This document shows positions 40,667-51,443 of a DNA stretch of 64,000 nt, piece after piece. Source of the stretch: CAVYWD01 sp963772225 (GTDB taxonomy: Bacteria > Myxococcota > Myxococcia > Myxococcales > UBA5297); contig CAVYWD010000011.1 in NCBI GenBank assembly GCA_963772225.1, positions 434,001 through 498,000 on the forward strand, written 5' to 3'. A model generated the notes under the pieces. It was given only the letters and a program-made list of their open reading frames with translations. It had not been told where the DNA came from and did no database searches. Position 1 is the stretch's first letter. Each line of letters starts with the position of its first letter. The position numbers and the translations under genes were made by a program.

Positions 40667-41068
40667 CTAGTAGACGGTGCAGATCAGCTCGCCGCCGACG
40701 TTCTGCCTGCGGCAATCCCGGTCCACGAGGATTCCCCTGGAGGTCGAGACGATGGCGATGCCCATTCCGTTGAGCACCCGCGGGATCTCGGCCGACGGGA
40801 CGTATTTCCGGAGGCCAGGCTTGCTGATGCGCCGGATCTCGCTGATGGCCGGCTCGCGGTTCGGGCCGTACTTGAGCATGACCGTGAGCTCGCCCGAGCG
40901 ATTCTCCACTCGGTGAACCACGATCTCCTTGATGTAGCCCTCATCCTTGAGGACCGACGCGATGCGCTCCTTCAGCTTGGAGCCAGGCATCACGACCTTC
41001 TCGTGCCCTGCGCGCGAGGCGTTCCGGATGCGGGTAATCATGTCCCCAACGGGGTCCGTCATCGACAT
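40667..41068 (-). CDS. rpsH: 30S ribosomal protein S8
   Basis: A 133-residue protein: TDPVGDMITRIRNASRAGHE, KPGLRKYVPSAEIPRVLNGM, GIAIVSTSRGILVDRDCRRQ, NVGGELICTVY. In E. coli it represses the spc operon by binding near rplE. The length is normal. Confidence 0.97.
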   Translation of the reverse strand: MSMTDPVGDMITRIRNASRAGHEKVVMPGSKLKERIASVLKDEGYIKEIVVHRVENRSGELTVMLKYGPNREPAISEIRRISKPGLRKYVPSAEIPRVLNGMGIAIVSTSRGILVDRDCRRQNVGGELICTVY

Positions 41069-41107
41069 GGTGTGTTCCTCTTCGAATAGGCCTTCCAGGT
41101 CCCCCGG

Positions 41108-41293
41108 CTACCAGGAGGACTTGATGACGCCGGTGATCTCGCCTTTGAGAGCCCGGTCGCGGAAGCAGATGCGGCACATCTCGAACTTGCGCAGGTAGGC
41201 TCGCGGGCGGCCGCACACCGGGCAGCGGTTGTACTTTCGCACGCTGAACTTGGGCTTGCGGGCCGCCTGCGCCATCTTGGAAAGCTTTGCCAT
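41108..41293 (-). CDS. rpsN: 30S ribosomal protein S14, short zinc-binding type
   Basis: A 61-residue type Z S14 with the zinc knuckle CPVC...CRIC (NRCPVCGRPRAYLRKFEMCR). The long zinc-free form of about 100 residues is not seen here. Conserved place between rplE and rpsH; the gap of 119 bp to rplE holds no gene. Confidence 0.97.
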   Translation of the reverse strand: MAKLSKMAQAARKPKFSVRKYNRCPVCGRPRAYLRKFEMCRICFRDRALKGEITGVIKSSW

Positions 41294-41412
41294 CGTCGTC
41301 TCTCGTGTCTTCTTCTGAAAATGGACTCGCTTCTCTTCGTCGAGGACTTACCCGCCGCTCGCTCCAGGCGAGGGGCGCGGGAAATACCCCAGGGCCCGCC
41401 GGCTTGCAAGCC

Positions 41413-42147
41413 CTAGGCGCGAAAGGGCACCCCGAGCGCCCGGAGCAGCCCACGACCGTGCTCGTCGCTCGTCGCCGTGGTCACAATACTGATGTTCAGC
41501 CCTTTGATCTTTTCGACCTGGTCGTAGTTGATTTCTGGGAAGATGATCTGCTCGCGCACGCCGAGGGTGTAGTTGCCGCGGCCGTCGAACGCCTTGGGCG
41601 AGACGCCCTTGAAGTCGCGGACGCGGGGGAGCGCGACGTTGACCAAGCGGTCGAAGAACTCCCAAGCGCGGTCGCTGCGCATGGTGACCATCGCGCCAAT
41701 CTGCTGACCGGCCCGCAGCTTGAAGTTCGAGATGGCCTTCCGCGACCGGGTGATGACCGGCTTCTGCCCAGTGATGGCTGCCAGCTGCTGGACCGCGGCG
41801 TCGATGATCTTCGGGCTGGTGATCGCCTCGCCCAGACCCATGTTGACGACGACCTTGACCAGCCGCGGGACCTGCATGCGGTTCTTGAAGCCGAACTCCT
41901 TCATCAGCGCCGGCACGAACTCCTTCTCATAGCGCATGCGCAGGCGCGCGGGGCCCTTCTTCTGGTCGGCTTTGCCCTCGGGAGCAAGCTCGTAGCCCAG
42001 CTCGCCCTTCTTGCCCTTCCCCTTCTTCTCGCCGCCCTTCTTCTCGCCGCCCTCGGGCTTGGCTTTCTTCTCGGCCTTCTCAGCGCCCTTGTCTGCCTTC
42101 TCGCCCTTGGGCGCCTTTTCGGCCTTTTCTTTCTTGTCGTCCGCCAT
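41413..42147 (-). CDS. rplE: 50S ribosomal protein L5 with Lys/Glu-rich N-terminal extension
   Basis: About 244 residues, against roughly 180 for the family. The L5 core begins near residue 70 (MRYEKEFVPALMKEFGFKNR) and includes VVVNMGLGEAITSPKIIDAA, KPVITRSRKAISNFKLR and GRGNYTLGVREQIIFPEINY. Ahead of it are some 70 residues of Lys, Glu, Gly and Ala. The long form is supported by GAGGAG nine bases before the ATG at 42147; internal ATGs lack such a site. L5 binds 5S rRNA and P-site tRNA. The role of the extension is unknown. Confidence 0.95.
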   Translation of the reverse strand: MADDKKEKAEKAPKGEKADKGAEKAEKKAKPEGGEKKGGEKKGKGKKGELGYELAPEGKADQKKGPARLRMRYEKEFVPALMKEFGFKNRMQVPRLVKVVVNMGLGEAITSPKIIDAAVQQLAAITGQKPVITRSRKAISNFKLRAGQQIGAMVTMRSDRAWEFFDRLVNVALPRVRDFKGVSPKAFDGRGNYTLGVREQIIFPEINYDQVEKIKGLNISIVTTATSDEHGRGLLRALGVPFRA

Positions 42148-42217
42148 CGCTTCACGCTCCTCTGCGTCGGCCGGGCTTCTGAGGGTTTCTCCCGCCAATC
42201 AGCTGTCGCCTATGGGA

Positions 42218-42580
42218 CTACTTCTTGTCGATGAGCTCGTTGCACTTGCGGCAGAATCGCACGTTCTTCTCGCCCTTATCGCCGCCCACGTCCATCTTCC
42301 GCACGCCGATGCGCGTCGGCTTGTCGCAGTGCGGGCACACGAGCTGGACGTTGGCAAGGGCGATGGTGCCGACCTGGTCGATGCGACCGCCCTCGGGGGT
42401 CTTCTGGTCGCGCCCGCGCCGCAGGTGCTTCTTGACGATTCGCAGGCCTTCGACGCGAATCCGCTCCTTGACCTCGAGGACCTCGAGCACCTTGCCGCGC
42501 GGCTTCTTGTCAGTCCCGCGCTGTTGGGCGGCTTCCTTGCCCTTCATCAGCTGGACGGTGTCGCCTTTCTTGATTTGCAT
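42218..42580 (-). CDS. rplX: 50S ribosomal protein L24 with zinc-knuckle C-terminus
   Basis: A 120-residue assembly-initiator protein with a KOW motif (IKKGDTVQLMKGKE, KPRGKVLEVLEVKERIRVEG). The C-terminal part carries CPHC...CRKC (LVCPHCDKPTRIGVRKM and RFCRKCNELIDKK), a zinc-binding variant found in some phyla. 3 bp after the rplN stop. Confidence 0.96.
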   Translation of the reverse strand: MQIKKGDTVQLMKGKEAAQQRGTDKKPRGKVLEVLEVKERIRVEGLRIVKKHLRRGRDQKTPEGGRIDQVGTIALANVQLVCPHCDKPTRIGVRKMDVGGDKGEKNVRFCRKCNELIDKK

Positions 42581-42583
42581 GGC

Positions 42584-42952
42584 CTAGAGGACCTCGGGGG
42601 CGAGCGAAATGATCTTCATGAACTTCTTGGCACGCAGCTCGCGCGCGACGGGCCCGAAGATGCGCGTGCCGATGGGCTCCAGGTCCTTGCTAATGAGGAC
42701 CGCGGCATTGCCGTCGAACTTGATGAAGCTGCCGTCGGGCCGGGAGATCTCCTTGCTGGTGCGGACGATGACGGCCTTGGCCACGTCGCCCTTCTTCACC
42801 TTGGCGTTGGGGATCGCCTCTTTGACCGCCACGACGATGACATCGCCAATGGACGCATACTTGCGCTTCGAGCCGCCGAGAACCTTGATGCAGGAAACCT
42901 TCTTGGCCCCCGAGTTATCGGCCACGTCGAGCACGGTGGTCATCTGGATCAT
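42584..42952 (-). CDS. rplN: 50S ribosomal protein L14
   Basis: A 122-residue protein forming intersubunit bridges: MIQMTTVLDVADNSGAKKVS, IKVLGGSKRKYASIGDVIVV, FDGNAAVLISKDLEPIGTRI, FGPVARELRAKKFMKIISLA. Length and sequence are standard. First gene of the spc set after rpsQ. Confidence 0.97.
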   Translation of the reverse strand: MIQMTTVLDVADNSGAKKVSCIKVLGGSKRKYASIGDVIVVAVKEAIPNAKVKKGDVAKAVIVRTSKEISRPDGSFIKFDGNAAVLISKDLEPIGTRIFGPVARELRAKKFMKIISLAPEVL

Positions 42953-43027
42953 GGGAAACCTCGCATAGTCGTCCTTCGGAAGCCTGGGCGAACGCTCGCT
43001 GGCAGCTTCGGGAGGAGCTGACAGGGC

Positions 43028-43351
43028 TTAGAGCTGGGCCGCCTTGCGCACGGTCTCCACCACGCGCCACCGCTTGTCTTTGCTGCTGGGACGGGTCTCC
43101 GAGATGCGAACAATGTCGCCCTCGAAGAGCGTCGGCTTCTTCGGGTAGTCGTGGTCCTCGGCGTGCACCTTGTACTTGACCTGCTGGGTCACGTACTTGC
43201 CGTAGCGGGCGTGCTTGACGCGGCGCTGGACCTTCACCACCACCGTCTTTTGCATCTTGTTGCTGGTGACGACGCCCACTCGGGACTTCGGTCGCCCGCG
43301 GGAGGAGACCTTGCTTTGCGGCGCGGCGTCGACCTTGACGTCTTCAGCCAT
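43028..43351 (-). CDS. rpsQ: 30S ribosomal protein S17
   Basis: A 107-residue OB-fold 16S-binding protein. The core starts at about residue 21 (KSRVGVVTSNKMQKTVVVKV) and includes KYKVHAEDHDYPKKPTLFEG and GDIVRISETRPSSKDKRWRV. It has an N-terminal extension of about 20 residues compared with the usual length near 85. Confidence 0.96.
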   Translation of the reverse strand: MAEDVKVDAAPQSKVSSRGRPKSRVGVVTSNKMQKTVVVKVQRRVKHARYGKYVTQQVKYKVHAEDHDYPKKPTLFEGDIVRISETRPSSKDKRWRVVETVRKAAQL

Positions 43352-43375
43352 GGTGTTTCTCCGTGAGTCGGGTGC

Positions 43376-43621
43376 TTAAGCCTTGTTCTCTTCCACAGCA
43401 GCCGCAGGAGCCGGCGCGCCCTTGGCTACCTGGCGCTCCTTCTCCGTGAGCATCGTGAGGACGCGGGCCAGATCCTTCCGACCCTTGCCGATCTCCGCGG
43501 AGGAGTCGAGCTGCCCGGTGCGGTGCTTGACCTTCAAGTTGAAGAGCGCTTCTCGGAGCTCGGCGGCGCGGCGCTTGAGCTCGTCGATCGACAGCGCGCG
43601 AATCTCGTCAGCGGTCGCCAT
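43376..43621 (-). CDS. rpmC: 50S ribosomal protein L29 with Ala-Pro tail
   Basis: An 81-residue two-helix protein at the nascent-chain exit: IRALSIDELKRRAAELREAL, FNLKVKHRTGQLDSSAEIGK. The last 15 residues (AKGAPAPAAAVEENKA) form a low-complexity tail. The ATG shares one base with the rplP stop (TGATG), giving translational coupling. Confidence 0.96.
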   Translation of the reverse strand: MATADEIRALSIDELKRRAAELREALFNLKVKHRTGQLDSSAEIGKGRKDLARVLTMLTEKERQVAKGAPAPAAAVEENKA

Positions 43622-44040
43622 CAGATGGCCTCCTGGGCGCGGTGGACGATGCGGGTCGCCACCGGGAGCTTGAACTGCGCCAGCTTGAACGCCTCCACGG
43701 CGATCTCCGGGGCGACGCCCTGCAGCTCGAACAGGATCCGGCCCGGCTTGACCACCGCGACGTAGTACTCCACGCCGCCCTTGCCAGTGCCCTGCCGGGT
43801 CTCCGCGGGCTTCTTCGTGATGGGCTTGTCCGGGAAGACGCGGATCCACACCTTGCCGCCGCGCTTGACGTGGCGGGTGAGCGCGACGCGGCTCGCCTCG
43901 ATCTGCCGGCTGGTCAGCCAACACGGCTCGAGGGCCATCAGGCCGACGTCGCCGAGGTTGAGCCGATTGCCGCGGGTCGACTGGCCCCTCATGCGGCCCT
44001 TCTGCATCTTCCGATACTTGGTGCGTGCGGGTTGCAGCAT
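43621..44040 (-). CDS. rplP: 50S ribosomal protein L16
   Basis: A 139-residue protein of the peptidyl-transferase region: MLQPARTKYRKMQKGRMRGQ, LMALEPCWLTSRQIEASRVA, RIFPDKP-like VRVFPDKPITKKPAETRQGT, GGVEYYVAVVKPGRILFE. The length is normal. Confidence 0.97.
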   Translation of the reverse strand: MLQPARTKYRKMQKGRMRGQSTRGNRLNLGDVGLMALEPCWLTSRQIEASRVALTRHVKRGGKVWIRVFPDKPITKKPAETRQGTGKGGVEYYVAVVKPGRILFELQGVAPEIAVEAFKLAQFKLPVATRIVHRAQEAI

Positions 44041-44119
44041 GTCCTTCTCTCCAGAGAGAGGGGCCGCGCTTCTACCACGGCCCGCTCGCGTTCGTCCGGC
44101 GTTTCTTCAGCCGACGCTG

Positions 44120-44797
44120 TTAGCTCGGGCGAGTCTGCGCGGCGGCCGCCGCCAGCGCGCTCCCCTTGCCTCGCGGCAACACCTCGCCGCGGAAGATCCA
44201 CACCTTGACGCCGATGGTGCCGTAGGTGGTCTTGGCAATGGCGTACCCGAAGTCGATGTCGGCGCGCAGGGTGTGCAGGGGCACTCGCCCCTCGCGGTAC
44301 CACTCGTAGCGGGCCATCTCGGCGCCGCCCAGGCGCCCCGAGCAGGCCACGCGGATGCCCTTGGCGCCGAACTTCAGGCTGGTCTGGACCGCCTTCTTCA
44401 TCGCCCGGCGAAACGCGATGCGCCGCTCGAGCTGGGTGGCGATGTTCTCGGCGACGAGCTGCGCGTCGGTCTCGGCCTTCCGGACCTCGATGATGTTCAG
44501 GAAGACCTCGTTCTGCGTGAACTTCTGGAGGTCCTTCTTGACGCCCTCGATGCCCGCGCCACGCTTGCCGATGACGATGCCCGGCCGTGCGGTGTGGACG
44601 TTGACCTTCACCTTGTTGGCGGCGCGCTCGATCTCGACCTTGCTGATCCCGGCGTGGCCGAGGGTCTTCTTGACGAACTCGCGGAGCTTGATGTCCTCGT
44701 GCAGCCACTTCGCGTAGTTCTTCTCCTCGTACCACTTCGAGTCCCAGCTCTTGATGACGCCGAGACGGAATCCGACCGGGTGGACTTTCTGGCCCAA
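44120..44797 (-). CDS. rpsC: 30S ribosomal protein S3
   Basis: A 225-residue protein at the mRNA entry channel with a KH domain (VNVHTARPGIVIGKRGAGIE) and a C-terminal domain (KGIRVACSGRLGGAEMARYE, TIGVKVWIFRGEVLPRGKGS). The N-terminus MGQKVHPVGFRLGVIKSWDS is standard. Confidence 0.97.
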   Translation of the reverse strand: MGQKVHPVGFRLGVIKSWDSKWYEEKNYAKWLHEDIKLREFVKKTLGHAGISKVEIERAANKVKVNVHTARPGIVIGKRGAGIEGVKKDLQKFTQNEVFLNIIEVRKAETDAQLVAENIATQLERRIAFRRAMKKAVQTSLKFGAKGIRVACSGRLGGAEMARYEWYREGRVPLHTLRADIDFGYAIAKTTYGTIGVKVWIFRGEVLPRGKGSALAAAAAQTRPS

Positions 44798-44823
44798 GGC
44801 AGCTCTCCTTCGATGCGAGGTCG

Positions 44824-45165
44824 TTACTTCCGATCCGCAAGCACGATGGTGACGTGGCTCGACTTCTTGTTGACCCGGGTCGCACGGCCCATGGCGCGGG
44901 CGAGGAACCGCCGCATCATGGGGCCCTGGTCGACGCAGATGGTATGCACGAAGAGGCGGTCGACGTCGACCTGGCCCTTGCTCGTGTCTTCTGCGTTGGC
45001 GATGGCCGAGCGGAGGAGCTTCTCCACCGGCTTCGCGGCGGCCCTGGGGGTGTAGCGCAGGATGGACAGCGCCTGGCCGACGGGCTTGCCGCGCACGAGA
45101 TCAGCGATGAGGCGGATCTTGCGTGGCGCGATGCGCACGTGGCGGAGGCGGGCTTGGCTCTGCAT
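44824..45165 (-). CDS. rplV: 50S ribosomal protein L22
   Basis: A 113-residue exit-tunnel protein: LRHVRIAPRKIRLIADLVRG, KPVGQALSILRYTPRAAAKP, GPMMRRFLARAMGRATRVNK. The length is normal; macrolide-binding loop residues lie in the Arg-rich region near the C-terminus. Confidence 0.97.
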   Translation of the reverse strand: MQSQARLRHVRIAPRKIRLIADLVRGKPVGQALSILRYTPRAAAKPVEKLLRSAIANAEDTSKGQVDVDRLFVHTICVDQGPMMRRFLARAMGRATRVNKKSSHVTIVLADRK

Positions 45166-45189
45166 GGCTTCTCTCTCCCGTAGGAATTC

Positions 45190-45522
45190 TTACTTCGCGG
45201 GCGCCGCTGGCGCGGCAGGGGCACCGGCCGGAGCGCCCGGTGCGCCGATCTTGACCTTCTTCTCGCCGGAGTGGCCGTGGAAGGTCCGAGTGGGCGAAAA
45301 CTCGCCGAGCTTGTGGCCGACCATGTTCTCGGTAACGAACACGGCCATGAACTTGCGGCCGTTGTGGACCATGAACGTGAAGCCCACGAACTCCGGCAAC
45401 ACGGTCGAGCGACGGCTCCAGGTCTTGACCGTACGGTTCTTGGCGTTCGTCCGCGTGAGCTCCTCGACCTTCTTGACGAGGTGCTTGTCCGCGAACGGGC
45501 CCTTCTTGAGCGAACGTGCCAT
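45190..45522 (-). CDS. rpsS: 30S ribosomal protein S19 with Ala-Pro tail
   Basis: A 110-residue 30S-head protein: MARSLKKGPFADKHLVKKVE, TWSRRSTVLPEFVGFTFMVH, NMVGHKLGEFSPTRTFHGHS. The core ends near residue 90; the rest (GAPGAPAGAPAAPAAPAK) is an extra low-complexity tail. Confidence 0.97.
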   Translation of the reverse strand: MARSLKKGPFADKHLVKKVEELTRTNAKNRTVKTWSRRSTVLPEFVGFTFMVHNGRKFMAVFVTENMVGHKLGEFSPTRTFHGHSGEKKVKIGAPGAPAGAPAAPAAPAK

Positions 45523-45558
45523 GTCTTCTTTTCCTTCTTCCCTGGTCCCTTAGGAGGC

Positions 45559-46407
<849 letters not shown>

Positions 46408-46428
46408 GGTCGTTTCCGATCCGGTCCT

Positions 46429-46716
46429 TTAGGCGGTCTCGAACAGGTCGATGCTCTGACCTTCCTTGAGCGTCACCAGCGCGCGCTTCCAATTCGCCCG
46501 GCGGCCGCTGCTCTTGCCGATGCGCTTGGTCTTTCCGCGAGCGATGGACGTGCGAATCTCCACAACATTGACCTTGAACAGCCTCTCCACCGCATGGCGG
46601 ATCTCGGTCTTGTTGGCCTCGCGGTCGACGAGGAAGCTGTACTGGTGATACTCCTCGCGGGCACGGTCGAGCTTCTCGGTGATGATCGGGCCCTTGATGA
46701 TGTCGGTAAGGTTCAC
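46429..46716 (-). CDS. rplW: 50S ribosomal protein L23
   Basis: A 95-residue protein at the exit tunnel that docks SRP and trigger factor: IIKGPIITEKLDRAREEYHQ, FLVDREANKTEIRHAVERLF, VNVVEIRTSIARGKTKRIGK. The GTG start overlaps the rplD stop by 4 bases (GTGA), so translation is coupled. Confidence 0.97.
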   Translation of the reverse strand: MNLTDIIKGPIITEKLDRAREEYHQYSFLVDREANKTEIRHAVERLFKVNVVEIRTSIARGKTKRIGKSSGRRANWKRALVTLKEGQSIDLFETA

Positions 46717-47360
46717 GGCGAGAGGGCTCCTTCCAGCTGCTTGGCCGCGGGCGCGGTCAAGACCAGGGTGTCATGCCTGAGCACGCTCTCGAGGTTTAGT
46801 CCCTCGGGGGCGACGACGTCGAAAGCGGCGAGGTTCCGAACGCCGCGATGGAGACTCACGTTCTCCTTGGCGTCGATGACCAGCGCGTTCTGCAGCTTCA
46901 AGTTGCCGAGCAGAAGCGCCGCGGCGCCCTTGGACAGCCGCTTGCGGCCGTCAGCGGCCGGCGCCGCCAGCTCGATCTTGTCGATGATGAGCAGCTTTTG
47001 GTCGCGCGCCCTCTGGGAGATGGCGACGCGCAGCGCGCCCCGCCGAACCTCCCGAGGAGGCCGGTAGGTGTAGTCGCGCGGCTTGGGGCCCATGGCCTTG
47101 CCGCCGCCGACCCACTGCGAGGCGCGGTTGGAGCCCTGGCGCGCCCGCCCGGTATGCTTCTGCTTCCAGGGCTTCTTGCCGCCGCCCGAGACGAGCGAGG
47201 CGTTCTTCACCGCGACGGTGCCGGCGCGCCGATTGATGGCCTGGAATTTCGCCACCTCGTAGATGAGGTTCTCGTTGGCGTCCGCCGCGAAGACCGAGTC
47301 CAATAGCTCGATCTCGGAGACTTTCTGCCTGTCGGTGTTGATGACGTCGAACTTTGCCAT
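46713..47360 (-). CDS. rplD: 50S ribosomal protein L4
   Basis: A 215-residue protein lining the exit tunnel. The loop KPWKQKHTGRARQGSNRASQ and VGGGKAMGPKPRDYTYRPPR are diagnostic. In E. coli L4 represses the S10 operon. GAGG lies before the ATG. Normally rplC precedes it; here rpsJ ends only 72 bp upstream and a hairpin fills the gap. Confidence 0.97.
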   Translation of the reverse strand: MAKFDVINTDRQKVSEIELLDSVFAADANENLIYEVAKFQAINRRAGTVAVKNASLVSGGGKKPWKQKHTGRARQGSNRASQWVGGGKAMGPKPRDYTYRPPREVRRGALRVAISQRARDQKLLIIDKIELAAPAADGRKRLSKGAAALLLGNLKLQNALVIDAKENVSLHRGVRNLAAFDVVAPEGLNLESVLRHDTLVLTAPAAKQLEGALSP

Positions 47361-47408
47361 GACCGCCTCGTGACGGGACTTCCGCGAAATGCCGGGAAGG
47401 AGCGTCGG

Positions 47409-47429
47409 GCGAGCCTTTGGAGGGCTCGC
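47409..47429 (-). terminator. hairpin between rpsJ and rplD, where rplC is expected
   Basis: GCGAGCC (47409-47415) pairs perfectly with GGCTCGC (47423-47429) around seven bases, starting three bases after the rpsJ stop codon. There is no T tract. It could attenuate transcription or mark the scar of a lost gene. Confidence 0.5.
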
Positions 47430-47432
47430 TCT

Positions 47433-47741
<309 letters not shown>

Positions 47742-47865
47742 GCAATCGCCTCTAACGTCGGATGCTTTCCCGGCCGACTTCCGTCCAGCTCGGGGAGTAC
47801 ACCCGCGGCTGCTTCATGGTGGGTCGCCTGTAGGGGGACTCTTGCCGCGCGAGACCCCGGAGGCA

Positions 47866-47899
47866 GCAGGACCGGTAGGATTATCCTTCCCGGCCCTGC
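47866..47899 (-). terminator. imperfect hairpin after tuf
   Basis: On the minus strand GCAGG, CCGG and AGGA pair with TCCT, CCGG and CCTGC in one long stem with two small internal loops. It lies 12 bases after the tuf stop and before rpsJ. There is no T tract, so partial termination is likely at most. Confidence 0.55.
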
Positions 47900-47911
47900 C
47901 ATCGATGACGG

Positions 47912-49105
<1,194 letters not shown>

Positions 49106-49162
49106 TGCCTTCTCTCCTCTGTCGTCCCTTGGTTTTAGGGTTTCCTCTTCAAACGCTCGAAG

Positions 49163-51241
49163 TCACCAGCGGCCGCCCGCGCGGGCGACCAGGTCATCGG
49201 CGATGCCACCCGGCACCGCCTGGTAATGCGAGAACTGCATGGTGTACGTCGCCCGACCTTGGCTCGCGCTCCGCAGGTCAGTCGCATACCCGAACATCGA
49301 GGCCAGCGGCACCTGCGCGGTCACTACCTGCGCACCGGAGCGCGGTTCCATACCAAGAATCCGGCCTCGGCGGCTATTTAAATCGCCAATCACGTCGCCC
49401 ATGTACTGATCAGGCGTGATGACCTCGGTCGCCATGATGGGCTCGAGCAGGATGGGCCCCGCCTTGTTGGCGCCGTCCTTGAGTGCCATCGACGCGGCGA
49501 TCTTGAAGGCCATCTCGCTGGAGTCGACCTCGTGGAAGGAGCCGTCGAAGGCTGTCACCTTGAGGTCCACCAGCGGATACCCGGCGAGCACGCCGCCCTC
49601 CATGGCCTCTTGCACGCCCTTCTCGATGGCCGGAATGTACTCGCGCGGCACAGCGCCGCCCACGATGTCATCGACGAAGGCGAAGCCCTTCCCGGTATTC
49701 GGCTCGAGGCGCAGCCACACGTGACCGTACTGTCCGCGCCCGCCCGACTGCCGAATGTACTTCCCCTCGACTTCCACGGGCTTCGTGACCGTCTCGCGGT
49801 AGGCGACTTGCGGCTTGCCGACGTTCGCCTCCACCTTGAACTCGCGGAAGAGGCGGTCGACGATGATCTCCAGGTGCAGCTCGCCCATGCCGCTGATCAG
49901 CGTTTGTCCCGTCTCTTCGTCGGTCCGCACGCGGAAGGACGGGTCCTCGACGGTGAGCTTTGCCAGCGCGGCGCCGAGCTTGTCTTGATCGGCCTTCGTC
50001 TTAGGCTCGATGGCGATGGAGATGACCGGCTCGGGGAACTCCATCTTCTCGAGGATGATGGGCCGGCCCTCTTCGCACAGCGTCTCGCCGGTGACGGTGT
50101 TCTTCATCCCCACCGCGGCGGCGATGTCACCCGCATAAACCTCTTCGATCTCTTCGCGCTTGTTCGCGTGCATCTGCAGCACTCGGCCCAGACGCTCGCG
50201 CCGCTTCTTGAGCGGGTTGTAGACGGCGCTGCCGGTCTCGACTTTTCCGGAGTAGACGCGGAAATAGGTGAGCGTGCCGACAAACGGGTCCGTCTGAATC
50301 TTGAAAGCGAGGGCGGCGAAAGGCTCCTTGTCGCTCGGCTTGCGCGAGGCGACCTCGCCGTCCGGCTTGTGTCCGTCGACCGGCGGGACGTCGCCCGGCG
50401 AGGGCAGGAACTGGATGACCGCGTCGAGCAGCGGCTGAACACCCTTGTTCTTGAAGGCTGAGCCGCACAGCGCAGGAACCAGCTTCATCTCAAGGCAGCC
50501 CTGGCGAAGCCCCTTGATAACGAGCTCCTCAGGTACTTCCTTGCCTTCGAGAAAGAGCACCATCGCCCGATCGTCGTGCTCGGAGGCAGCCTCGACCATC
50601 TTCGCGTGCCACTCATCGGCCTGGGCGCGAAGCTCCGCCGGGATCTCCTCGACGACCAGGCGAGCGCCTTGGCTCTCCTCGTCGAAGCGGACGGCCTTCA
50701 TTTTGAGGAGGTCGATGACGCCCTTGAACTCGTCCTCGGCGCCCCACGGAAGGTTGACCGCGACCGGCCGCGCGACCAGGCGCTCCTCGATCATGGCGAG
50801 CACCCGCGGGAAGTCCGCGCCGACGCGGTCCATCTTGTTGACGAAGACGACGCGGGGAACCCGGTACTTGTTCGCCTGCCGCCAGACTGTCTCGGACTGA
50901 GGCTGGACGCCTCCGACGCCACAGAAGACCGCGACCGCGCCGTCCAGCACGCGGAGCGAGCGCTCCACTTCGATGGTGAAGTCGACGTGCCCCGGAGTGT
51001 CGATGATGTTGATGCGGTGGTCGTGCCAGAAGCAGGTCGTGGCGGCAGAGGTGATGGTGATGCCGCGTTCCCTCTCCTGCTCCATCCAGTCCATGACCGT
51101 CGTGCCCTCATCGATGTCGCCGATCTTGTGGGTCACGCCGGTATAGAAAAGGATGCGCTCGGTCGTCGTCGTCTTACCGGCATCGATATGCGCCATGATG
51201 CCGATGTTCCGGTACCGATCGATGGGATGGAGTCTCGCCAT
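49163..51241 (-). CDS. fusA: elongation factor G
   Basis: A 692-residue translocation GTPase. G1 GIMAHIDAGKTTTTERILFY, switch I RERGITITSAATTCFW, G3 IDTPGHVDFTIEVERSLRVL, G4 FVNKMDRVGADF. Domain IV has GRGQYGHVWLRLEP. Start ATG 51241; a longer frame upstream carries leader hairpins rather than family sequence. Has its own promoter in the 202-bp gap after rpsG. Confidence 0.97.
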   Translation of the reverse strand: MARLHPIDRYRNIGIMAHIDAGKTTTTERILFYTGVTHKIGDIDEGTTVMDWMEQERERGITITSAATTCFWHDHRINIIDTPGHVDFTIEVERSLRVLDGAVAVFCGVGGVQPQSETVWRQANKYRVPRVVFVNKMDRVGADFPRVLAMIEERLVARPVAVNLPWGAEDEFKGVIDLLKMKAVRFDEESQGARLVVEEIPAELRAQADEWHAKMVEAASEHDDRAMVLFLEGKEVPEELVIKGLRQGCLEMKLVPALCGSAFKNKGVQPLLDAVIQFLPSPGDVPPVDGHKPDGEVASRKPSDKEPFAALAFKIQTDPFVGTLTYFRVYSGKVETGSAVYNPLKKRRERLGRVLQMHANKREEIEEVYAGDIAAAVGMKNTVTGETLCEEGRPIILEKMEFPEPVISIAIEPKTKADQDKLGAALAKLTVEDPSFRVRTDEETGQTLISGMGELHLEIIVDRLFREFKVEANVGKPQVAYRETVTKPVEVEGKYIRQSGGRGQYGHVWLRLEPNTGKGFAFVDDIVGGAVPREYIPAIEKGVQEAMEGGVLAGYPLVDLKVTAFDGSFHEVDSSEMAFKIAASMALKDGANKAGPILLEPIMATEVITPDQYMGDVIGDLNSRRGRILGMEPRSGAQVVTAQVPLASMFGYATDLRSASQGRATYTMQFSHYQAVPGGIADDLVARAGGRW

Positions 51242-51387
51242 AGGCTTCTCGACGACTTTCCAGGCTCCGCGGCCCGCGGGAACCCCCGCGACGGCCGACT
51301 CGAACGGCGAACTTCCGAGCGCTCGTGTCAAAGAACACGAACTACCTAGGGAGCGAGCGCGCGCCTCCCCATCAACAGTGGCGGCGG

Positions 51388-51416
51388 CTTTTAGCAGAGC
51401 CGCTTAAGCTTGTCAA
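51388..51416 (-). promoter_or_regulatory. sigma70-like promoter upstream of fusA
   Basis: On the minus strand TTGACA (51411-51416) and TAAAAG (51388-51393) are separated by 17 bases. The -35 box is perfect and the -10 weak (4 of 6). It drives fusA after a leader of roughly 140 bases that contains CGTGT/ACACG and GCGGG/CCCGC hairpins. Confidence 0.6.
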
Positions 51417-51432
51417 CACCCTTCGGGTGCTG
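51414..51432 (-). terminator. hairpin after rpsG overlapping the fusA -35 box
   Basis: CAGCACCC pairs with GGGTGTTG around GAA on the minus strand, 12 bases after the rpsG stop. Its 3' arm shares three bases with the -35 element of the fusA promoter. Confidence 0.5.
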
Positions 51433-51443
51433 AAAATTCGCTG

